Source: Petrolisthes cinctipes (Eukaryota; Arthropoda; Malacostraca; Decapoda; Porcellanidae). From it: 64,000 nucleotides of DNA. The notes under the pieces were generated by a model, which saw only the letters and a list, made by a program, of their open reading frames with translations, was not told the DNA's origin and ran no database searches. The stretch's first letter is position 1; every line of letters begins with the position of its first letter. Made by a program: the position numbers and the translations under genes. The stretch is from contig JAWQEG010001306.1 of NCBI GenBank assembly GCA_033782935.1, positions 1,302,001-1,366,000 of the forward strand, read 5' to 3'. This document shows positions 50,892 through 61,826 of the stretch, piece by piece.

Positions 50892-53800
50892 GTACCCGTT
50901 TATATCTCAAATTCAGGCTCAAAACACCCGAAAATTCAATATTTTGGGGTCCCAGAAGCAATCTGTACATGCCTACACAGTGTTAGAGTATTTTCAAAAT
51001 ACAGGCCCAAAACATGCAGAAAATCGATATTTTAGATGCCCAAAGTCAATATGTGCATGTATTTTCTGTACCAGTTTATATCTCAAATTCAGGCTCAAAA
51101 CACCCGAAAATTCAATATTTTGGGGTCCCAGAAGCAATCTGTACATGCCTACACAGTGCTAGAATATTTTCAAAATATAGGCTAAAAACATGCTAAAAAT
51201 CGACATTTTAGGTGTCAAAAAATCGATATCTCAAATTCAGTCCCAAAACACCCGAAAATTCGATATTTAGAGGTCCCAGAAGGTATCTGTACATGACTAC
51301 TCCGTGTTAGAGTATTTTCAAAATACAGGCCAAAAACATACTGAAAATCGATCTTTTAGCTGCCCAAAAGTCGATATGTGCATGCATCTTCTGTACCCGT
51401 TTATATCTCAAATTCTGGCCCTAAACACCCGAAAATTCGATATTTTGGGGTCCCAGAAGCGATCTGTACATGCCTACTCCGTGTTAGAGTATTTTCAAAA
51501 TTCAGGCCCAAAACATGCTGAAAATCGATATTTTTGGTGCCCAAAGTCAATATGTGCATGTATCTTCTGTACCCGTTTATATCTCAAATTCAGGCTCAAA
51601 ACACCCGAAAATTCAATATTTTGGGGTCCCAGAAGCAATCTGTACATGCCTACTCAGTGCTAGAATATTTTCAAAATATAGGCTAAAAACATGCTGAAAA
51701 TCGATCTTTTAGGTGCCAAAAAGTCGATATCTCAAATTCAGTCCCAAAACACCCGAAAATTCGATATTTTGGGGTCCCAGAAGCGATCTGTACATGCCTA
51801 CTCCGTGTTAGAGTATTTTCAAAATTCACGCCCAAAACATGCTGAAAATCGATATTTTTGGTGCCCAAAGTCAATATGTGCATGTATCTTCTGTACCCGT
51901 TTATATCTCAAATTCAGGCTCAAAACACCCGAAAATTCAATATTTTGGGGTCCCAGAAGCAATCTGTACATGCCTACTCAGTGCTAGAATATTTTCAAAA
52001 TATAGGCTAAAAACATGCTGAAAATCGATCTTTTAGGTGCCAAAAAGTCGATATCTCAAATTCAGTCCCAAAACACCCGAAAATTCGATATTTTGGGGTC
52101 CCAGAAGCGATCTGTACATGCCTACTCCGTGTTAGAGTATTTTCAAAATTCAGGCCCAAAACATGCTTAAAATCGATATTTTTGGCACCCAAAGTCAATA
52201 TGTGCATGTATCTTCTGTACCCGTTTATATCTCAAATTCAGGCTCAAAACACCCGAAAATTCAATATTTTGGGGTCCCAGAAGCAATCTGTACATGCCTA
52301 CTCAGTGCTAGAATATTTTCAAAATATAGGCTAAAAACATGCTAAAAATCGATCTTTTAGGTGCCAAAAAGTCGATATCTAAAATTCAGTCCCAAAACAC
52401 CCGCAAATTCGATATTTAGGGGTCCCAGAAGCGATCTGTACATGCCTACTCCGTGTTAGAGTATTTTCAAAATACATGCTCAAAACATACTGAAAATCGA
52501 TGTTTTAGGTGCACAAAAGTCGATATGTGCATGCATCTTCAGTACCCGTTTATATCTCAAATTCAGGCTCAAAACACCCGAAAAATCAATATTTTGGGGT
52601 CCCAGAAGCAATCTGTACATGCCTACTCAGTGCTAGAATATTTTCAAAATATAGGCTAAAAACATGCTAAAAATCGATCTTTAAGTGCCAAAAAGTCGAT
52701 ATCTCAAATTCAGTCCCAAAACACCCGAAAATTCGTTATTTAGGGGTCCCAGAAGCGATCTGTACATGCCTACTCCGTGTTAGAGTATTTTCAAAATACA
52801 TGCTCAAAACATACTGAAAATCGATCTTTTAGGTGCACAAAAGTCGATATGTGCATGCATCTTCAGTACCCGTTTATATCTCAAATTCAGGCTCAAAAAT
52901 CCCGAAAATTCAATATTTTGGGGTCCCAGAAGCAATCTGTACATGCCTACTCAGTGTTAGAGTATTTTCAAAATAAAGGCCCAAAACATGCTGAAAATCG
53001 ATATTTTAGATGCCCAAAGTCAATATGTGCATGTATCTTCTGTACCCGTTTATATCTCAAATTCAGGCTCAAAACACCCGAAAATTCAATATTTTGGGGT
53101 CCCAGAAGCAATCTGTACATGCCTACACAGTGATAGAATATTTTCAAAATATAGGCTAAAAACATGCTAAAAATCGACATTTTAGGTGCCAAAAAATCGA
53201 TATCTCAAATTCAGTCCCAAAACACCCGAAAATTCGATATTTAGAGGTCCCAGAAGGTATCTGTACATGCTACTCCGTGTTAGAGTATTTTCAAAATACA
53301 GGCCAAAAACATACTGAAAATCGATCTCTTAGGTGCCCAAAATTCGATATGTGCATGCATCTTCTGTACCCGTTTATATCTCAAATTCTGGCCCTAAACA
53401 CCCGAAAATTCGATATTTTGGGGTCCCAGAAGCAATCTGTACATGCCTACTCCGTGTTAGAGTATTTTCAAAATTCAGGCCCAAAACATGCTGAAAATCG
53501 ATATTTTTGGTGCCCAAAGTCAATATGTGCATGTATCTTCTGTACCCGTTTATATCTCAAATTCAGGCTCAAAACACCCAAAAATTCAATATTTTGGGGT
53601 CCCAGAAGCAATCTGTACAGTGCTAGAATATTTTCAAAATATAGGCTAAAAACATGCTAAAAATCGATCTTTTAGGTGCCAAAAAGTCGATATCTCAAAT
53701 TCAGTCCCAAAACACCCGAAAATTCGATATTTAGGGGTCCCAGAAGCGATCTGTACATGTATACTCCGTGTTAGAGTATTTTCAAAATATATGCTCAAAA

Positions 53801-54750
53801 CATACTGAAAATTGATCTTTTAGGTGCACAAAAGTCGATATGTGCATGCATCTTCTGTACCCGTTTATATCTCAAATTCTGGCCCTAAACACCCGAAAAT
53901 TCGATATTTTGGGGTCCCAGAAGCGATCTGTACATGCCTACTCCGTGTTAGAGTATTTTCAAAATTCAGGCCCAAAACATGCTGAAAATCGATATTTTTG
54001 GTGCCCAAAGTCAATATGTGCATGTATCTTCTGTACCCGTTTATATTTCAAATTCAGGCTCAAAACACCCGAAAATTCAATATTTTGGGGTCCCAGAAGC
54101 AATCTGTACAGTGCTAGAATATTTTCAAAATATAGGCTAAAAAATGCTAAAAATCGATCTTTTAGGTGCCAAAAAGTCGATATCTCAAATTCAGTCCCAA
54201 AACACCCGAAAATTCGATATTTAGGGGTCCCAGAAGCGATCTGTACATGCCTACTCCGTGTTAGAGTATTTTCAAAATACATGCTCAAAACATACTGAAA
54301 ATCGATCTTTTAGGTGCACAAAAGTCGATATGTGCATGCATCTTCAGTACCCGTTTATATCTCAAATTCAGGCTCAAAACACCCGAAAATTCGATATTTT
54401 GGGGTCCCAGAAGCAATCTGTACATGCCTACTCAGTGTTAGAGTATTTTCAAAATACAGGCCCAAAACATGCTGAAAATCGATATTTTAGATGCCCAAAG
54501 TCAATATGTGCATGTATCTTCTGTACCCGTTTATATCTCAAATTCAGGCTCAAAACACCCAAAAATTCAATATTTTGGGGTCCCAGAAGCAATCTGTACA
54601 TGCCTACACAGTGCTAGAATATTTTCAAAATATAGGGTTAAAACATGCTAAAAATCGACATTTTAGGTGCCAAAAAGTCGATATCTCAAATTCAGGCTCA
54701 AAACACCCGAAAATTCAATATTTTGGGGTCCCAGAAGCAATCTGTACATG
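50892..54750 (+). repeat. 4420-bp tandem unit, second copy (partial)
   Basis: It matches 46472-50330 at offset 4420 (4419 near the end). All private markers recur, including GTACCAGTTTATATC, TTTTAGCTGCCC and ACATGCTACTCC. Differences are scattered single bases, for example CAAAATTCACGCCC near 51830, ATCGATGTTTTAGG near 52500 and GGCTAAAAAATGC near 54138. The match ends where the first copy has TCTGTACAGTGCT. Confidence 0.8.
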
Positions 54751-55292
54751 CCTACTCAGTGCTAGAATATTTTCAAAATATAGGCTAAAAACATGCTGAA
54801 AATCGATCTTTTAGGTGCCAAAAAGTCGATATCTCAAATTCAGTCCCAAAACACCCGAAAATTCGATATTTTTGGGTCCCAGAAGCGATCTGTACATGCC
54901 TACTCCGTGTTAGAGTATTTTCAAAATTCAGGCCCAAAACATGCTGAAAATCGATATTTTTGGCACCCAAAGTCAATATGTGCATGTATCTTCTGTACCC
55001 GTTTATATCTCAAATTCAGGCTCAAAACACCCGAAAATTCAATATTTTGGGGTCCCAGAAGCAATCTGTACATGCCAACTCAGTGCTAGAATATTTTCAA
55101 AATATAGGCTAAAAACATGCTAAAAATCGATCTTTTAGGTGCCAAAAAGTCGATATCTAAAATTCAGTCCCAAAACACCCGAAAATTCGATATTTAGGGG
55201 TCCCAGAAGCGATCTGTACATGCCTACTCCGTGTTAGAGTATTTTCAAAATACATGCTCAAAACATACTGAAAATCGATCTTTTAGGTGCAC
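54751..55292 (+). repeat. Satellite block, B-C type
   Basis: Order: C, B, C and the start of an A, including TTGGCACCCAAAG and GATATCTAAAATTCAG variants also seen at 47.7-48.0 and 52.1-52.4 kb. No other content. Confidence 0.7.
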
Positions 55293-58200
55293 AAAAGTCG
55301 ATATGTGCATGCATCTTCTGTACCCGTTTATATCTCAAATTCTGGCCCTAAACACCCGAAAATTCGATATTTTGGGGTCCCAGAAGCGATCTGTACATGC
55401 CTACTCCGTGTTAGAGTATTTTCAAATTTCAGGCCCAAAACATGCTGAAAATCGATATTTTTGGTGCCCAAAGTCAATATGTGCATGTATCTTCTGTACC
55501 CGTTTATATCTCAAATTCAGGCTCAAAACACCCGAAAATTCAATATTTTGGGGTCCAAGAAGCAATCTGTGCATGCCTACACAGTGCTAGAATATTTTCA
55601 AAATATAGGCTAAAAACATGCTAAAAATCGATCTTTTAGGTGCCAAAAAGTCGATTTCTCGAATTCAGTCCCAAAACACCCGAAAATTCGATATTCAGGG
55701 GTCCCAGAAGCGATCTGTACATGCCTAATCCGTGTTAGAGTATTTTCAAAATACATGCTCAAAACATACTGAAAATCGATCTTTTAGGTGCACAAAAGTC
55801 GATATGTGCATGCATCTTCAGTACCCGTTTATATCTCAAATTCAGGCTCAAAACACCAGAAAATTCGATATTTTGGGGTCCTAGAAGCGATCTGTACATG
55901 CCTACTCAGTGTTAGAGTATTTTCAAAATTCAGGCCCAAAACATGCTGAAAATCGATATTTTTGGTGCCCAAAGTCAATATGTGCATGTATCTTCTGTAC
56001 CCGTTTATATCTCAAATTCAGGCTCAAAACACCCGAAAATTCAATATTTTGGGGTCCCAGAAGCAATCTGTACATGCCTACTCAGTGCTAGAATATTTTC
56101 AAAATATAGGCTAAAAACATGCTAAAAATCGATCTTTTAGGTGCCAAAAAGTCGATATCTCAAATTCAGTCCCAAAACACCCGAAAATTCGATATTTAGG
56201 GGTCCCAGAAGCGATCTGTACATGCCTACTCCGTGTTAGAGTATTTTCAAAATACATGCTCAAAACATACTGAAAATCGATCTTTTAGGTGCACAAAAGT
56301 CGATATGTGCATGCATCTTCAGTACCCGTTTATATCTCAAATTCAGGCTCAAAACACCCGAAAATTCAATATTTTGGGGTCTCAGAAGCAATCTGTACAT
56401 GCCTACTCCGTGTTAGAGTATTTTCAATATACAGGCCAAAAACATACTGAAAATGGATCTTTTAGGTGCCCAAATGTCGATATGTACATGCATCTTCTGT
56501 ACCCGTTTATATCTCAAATTCAGTCCCAAAACACCCGAAAATACGATATTTAGAGGTCCCAGAAGGTATCTGTACATGCCTAAACCGTGTTAGATTATTT
56601 TCAAAATTCAGGCCCAAAACATGCTGAAAATCAATATTTTTGGTGCCCAAAGTCAATATGTGCATGTATCTTCTGTAACCGTTTATATCTCAAATTCAGG
56701 CTCAAAACACCCGAAAATTCAATATTTTGGGGTCCCAGAAGCAATCTGTACATGCCTACTCAGTGCTAGAATATTTTCAAAATATAGGCTAAAAACATGC
56801 TGAAAATCGATCTTTTAGGTGCCAAAAAATCGATATATCAAATTCAGTCACAAAACACCCGAAAATTTGATATTTTGGGGTCCCAGAAGAGATCTGTACA
56901 TGCCTACTCCGTGTTAGAGTATTTTCAAAATTCAGGCCCAAAACATGCTGAAAATCGATATTTTTGGCACCTAAAGTCAAAATGTGCATGTATCTTCTGT
57001 ACCCGTTTATATCTCAAATTCAGGCTCAAAACACCCGAAAATTCAATATTTTGGGGTCCCAGAAGCAATCTGAACATGCCTACTCAGTGCTAGAATATAT
57101 TCAAAATATAGGCTAAAAACATGCTAAAAATCGACATTTTAGGTGCCAAAAAATCGATATCTCAAATTCAGTCCCAAAACACCCGAAAATTCGATATTTA
57201 GAGGTCCCAGAAGGTATCTGTACATGCTTACTCCGTGTTAGAGTATTTTCAAAATACAGGCCAAAAACATACTGAAAATCGATCTTTTAGGTGCCCAAAA
57301 GTCGATATGTGCATGCATCTTCTGTACCCGTTTATATCTCAAATTCTGGCCCTAAACACCCGAAAATTCGATATTTTGGGGTCCCAGAAGCGATCTGTAC
57401 ATGCCTACTCCGTGTTAGAGTATTTTCAAATTTCAGGCCCAAAACATGCTGAAAATCGATATTTTTGGTGCCCAAAGTCAATATGTGCATGTATCTTCTG
57501 TATCCGTTTATATCTCAAATTCAGGCTCAAAACACCCGAAAATTCAATATTTTGGGGTCCCAGAAGCAATCTGTACATGCCTACTTAGTGCTAGAATATT
57601 TTCAAAATATAGGCTAAAAACATGCTAAAAATCGATCTTTTAGGTGCCAAAAAGTCGATATCTCGAATTCAGTCCCAAAACACCCGAAAATTCGATATTT
57701 AGGGGTCCCAGAAGCGATCTGTACATGCCTACTCCGTGTTAGAGTATTTTCAAAATACATGCTCAAAACATACTGAAAATCGATCTTTTAGGTGCACAAA
57801 AGTCGATATGTGCATGCATCTTCAGTACCCGTTTATATCTCAAATTCAGGCTCAAAACACCAGAAAATTCGATATTTTGGGGTCCTAGAAGCGATCTGTA
57901 CATGCCTACTCAGTGTTAGAGTATTTTCAAAATTCAGGCCCAAAACATGCTGAAAATCGATATTTTTGGTGCCCAAAGTCAATATGTGCATGTATCTTCT
58001 GTACCCGTTTATATCTCAAATTCAGGCTCAAAACACCCGAAAATTCAATATTTTGGGGTCCCAGAAGCAATCTGTACATGCCTACTCAGTGCTAGAATAT
58101 TTTCAAAATATAGGCTAAAAACATGCTAAAAATCGATCTTTTAGGTGCCAAAAAGTCGATATCTCAAATTCAGTCCCAAAACACCCGAAAATTCGATATT

Positions 58201-58764
58201 TAGGGGTCCCAGAAGCGATCTGTACATGCCTACTCCGTGTTAGAGTATTTTCAAAATACATGCTTAAAACATACTGAAAATCGATCTTTTAGGTGCACAA
58301 AAGTCGATATGTGCATGCATCTTCAGTACCCGTTTATATCTCAAATTCAGGCTCAAAACACCCGAAAATTCAATATTTTGGGGTCTCAGAAGCAATCTGT
58401 ACATGCCTACTCCGTGTTAGAGTATTTTCAATATACAGGCCAAAAACATACTGAAAATCGATCTTTTAGGTGCCCAAATGTCGATATGTGCATGCATCTT
58501 CAGTACCCGTTTATATCTCAAATTCAGTCCCAAAACACCCGAAAATACGATATTTAGAGGTCCCAGAAGGTATCTGTACATGCCTAAACCGTGTTAGATT
58601 ATTTTCAAAATTCAGGCCCAAAACATGCTGAAAATCTATATTTTTGGTGCCCAAAGTCAATATGTGCATGTATCTTCTGTACCCGTTTATATCTCAAATT
58701 CACGCTCAAAACACCCGAAAATTCAATATTTTGGGGTCCCAGAAGCAATCTGTACATGCCTACA
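55293..58764 (+). repeat. 2004-bp tandem duplication (second copy partial)
   Basis: The unit 55293-57296 reads A B C A B C A A B C B C and is repeated from 57297 to about 58764. Shared markers are TTTCAAATTTCAGG, TCGAATTCAGTCCC, ACACCAGAAAATTCG, GGGGTCTCAGAAG, CAATATACAGGCC, CCAAATGTCGATATG and GAAAATACGATATTTAG. The A-A pair (56215-56568 and 58219-58572) is unusual and present in both copies. Confidence 0.8.
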
Positions 58765-58841
58765 CAGTGCTAGAATATTTTCAAAATATAGGCTAAAAAC
58801 ATGCTAAAAATCGACATTTTAGGTGCCAAAAAATCGATATC
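58765..58841 (+). repeat. Satellite junction segment
   Basis: End of a B and start of a C2-type monomer linking the 2004-bp and 2985-bp duplications. Satellite sequence only. Confidence 0.6.
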
Positions 58842-61826
58842 TCAAATTCAGTCCCAAAACACCCGAAAATTCGATATTTAGAGGTCCCAGAATGTATCTG
58901 TACATGCCTACACCGTGTTAGATTATTTTCAAAATTCAGGCCCAAAACATGCTTAAAATCGATATTTTTGGTGCCCAAAGTCAATATGTGCATGTATCTT
59001 CTGTACCCGTTTATATCTCAAATTCACGCTCAAAACACCCGAAAATTCAATATTTTGGGGTCCCAGAAGCAATCTGTACATGCCTACTCAGTGCTAGAAT
59101 ATTTTCAAAATATAGGCTAAAAACATGCTAAAAATCGATCTTTTAGGTGCCAAAAAGTAGATATCTCGAATTCAGTCCCAAAACACCCGAAAATTCGATA
59201 TTTAGGGGTCCCAGAAGCGATCTGTACATGCCTACTCCGTGTTAGAGTATTTTCAAAATACATGCTCAAAACATACTGAAAATCGATCTTTTAGGTGCAC
59301 AAAAGTTGATATGTGCATGCATCTTCAGTACCCGTTTATATCTCAAATTCAGGCTCAAAACACCCGAAAATTCAATATTTTGGGGTTCCAGAAGCAATCT
59401 GTACATGCCTACACAGTTTTAGAGTATTTTCAAAATACAGGCCCAAAACATGCAGAAAATCGATGTTTTAGATGCCCAAAGTCAATATGTGCATGTATCT
59501 TCTGTACCCGTTTATATCTCAAATTCAGGCTCAAAACACTCGAAAATTCAATATTTTGGGGTCCCAGAAGCAATCTGGACATGCCTACTCAGTGCTAGAA
59601 TATTTTCAAAATATAGGCTAAAAACATGCTAAAAATCGATCTTTTAGGTGCCAAAAAGTCGATATCTCAAATTCAGTCCCAAAACACCCGAAAATTCGTT
59701 ATTTAGGGGTCCCAGAAGCGATCTGTACATGCCTACTCCGTGTTAGAGTATTTTCAAAATACATGCTCAAAACATACTGAAAATCGATCTTTTAGGTGCA
59801 CAAAAGTCGATATGTGCATGCATCTTCAGTACCCGTTTATATCTCAAATTCAGGCTCAAAACACCCGAAAATTCAATATTTTGGGGTCCCAGAAGCAATC
59901 TGTACATGCCTACTCAGTGTTAGAGTATTTTCAAAATACAGGCCCAAAACATGCTGAAAATCGATATTTTAGATGCCCAAAGTCAATATGTGCATGTATC
60001 TTCTGTACCCGTTTATATCTCAAATTGAGGCTCAAAACACCCGAAAATTCAATATTTTGGGGTCCCAGAAGCAATCTGTACATGCCTACACAGTGCTAGA
60101 ATATTTTCAAGATATAGGCTAAAAACATTCTAAAAATCTACATTTTAGGTGCCAAAAAATCGATATCTCAAATTCAGTCCCAAAACACCCGAAAATTCAA
60201 TATTTAGAGGTCCCAGAAGGTATCTGTACATGCCTACTCCGTGTTAGAGTTTTTTCAAAATACAGGCCAAAAACATACTGAAAATCGATCTCTTAGGTGC
60301 CCAAAAGTCGATATGTGCATGCATCTTCTGTACCCGTTTATATCTCAAATTCTGGCCCTAAACACCCGAAAATTCGATATTTTGGGGTCCCAGAAGCGAT
60401 CTGTACATGCCTACTCCGTGTTAGAGTATTTTCAAAATTCAGGCCCAAAACATGCTGAAAATCGATATTTTTGGTGCCCAAAGTCAATATGTGCATGTAT
60501 CTTCTGTACCCGTTTATATCTCAAATTCAGGCTCAAAACACCCGAAAATTCAATATTTTGGGGTCCCAGAAGCAATCTGTACAGTGCTAGAATATTTTCA
60601 AAATATAGGCTAAAAACATGCTAAAAATCGATCTTTTGGGTGCCAAAAAGTCGATATCTCAAATTCAGTCCCAAAACACCCGAAAATTCGATATTTAGGG
60701 GTCCCAGAAGCGATCTGTACATGTATACTCCGAGTTAAAGTATTTTCAAAATATATGCTCAAAACATACTGAAAATCGATCTTTTAGGTGCACAAAAGTC
60801 GATATGTGCATGCATCTTCAGTACCCGTTTATATCTCAAATTCTGGCCCTAAACACCCGAAAATTCGATATTTTGGGGTCCCAGAAGCGATCTGTACATG
60901 CCTACTCCGTGTTAGAGTATTTTCAAAATTCAGGCCCAAAACATGCTGAAAATCGATATTTTTGGTGTCCAAAGTCAATATGTGCATGTATCTTCTGTAC
61001 CCGTTTATATCTCAAATTCAGGCTCAAAACACCCGAAAATTCAATATTTTGGGGTCCCAGAAGCAATCTGTACAGTGCTAGAATATTTTCAAAATATAGG
61101 CTAAAAACATGCTAAAAATCGATATTTTATGTGCCAAAAAGTTGATATCTCAAATTCAGTCCCAAAACACCCGAAAATTCGATATTTAGGGGTCCCAGAA
61201 GCGATCTGTGCATGCCTACTCCGTGTTAGAGTATTTTCAAAATACATGCTCAAAACATACTGAAAATCGATCTTTTAGGTGCACAAAAGTCGATATGTGC
61301 ATGCATCTTCAGTACCCGTTTATATCTCAAATTCAGGCTGAAAACACCCGAAAATTAAATATTTTGGGGTCCCAAAAGCAATCTGTACATGCCTACTCAG
61401 TGTTAGAGTATTTTCAAAATACAGGCCCAAAACATGCTGAAAATCGATATTTTAGATGCCCAAAGTCAATATGTGCATGTATCTTCTGTACCCGTTTATA
61501 TCTCAAATTCAGGCTCAAAACACCCGAAAAATCAATATTTTGGGGTCCCAGAAGCAATCTGTACATGCCTACTCAGTGCTAGAATATTTTCAAAATATAG
61601 GCTAAAAACATGCTAAAAATCGATCTTTAAGTGCCAAAAAGTCGATATCTCAAATTCAGTCCCAAAACACCCGAAAATTCGTTATTTAGGGGTCCCAGAA
61701 GCGATCTGTATATGCCTACTCCGTGTTAGAGTATTTTCAAAATACATGCTCAAAACAAACTGAAAATCGATCTTTTAGGTGCACAAAAGTTGATATGTGC
61801 ATGCATCTTCAGTACCCGTTTATATC
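58842..61826 (+). repeat. 2985-bp tandem unit, first copy
   Basis: Order from 58897: B C A B C A B C A B c A B c A B C147, ending within an A. Private markers are AATTCACGCTCAAAAC, AAGTAGATATCTCG, ACACTCGAAAATTC, TTTTCAAGATATAGG and CTTTTGGGTGCC. The stretch 60465-60607 is the best direct-orientation match to the inverted segments. Confidence 0.75.
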
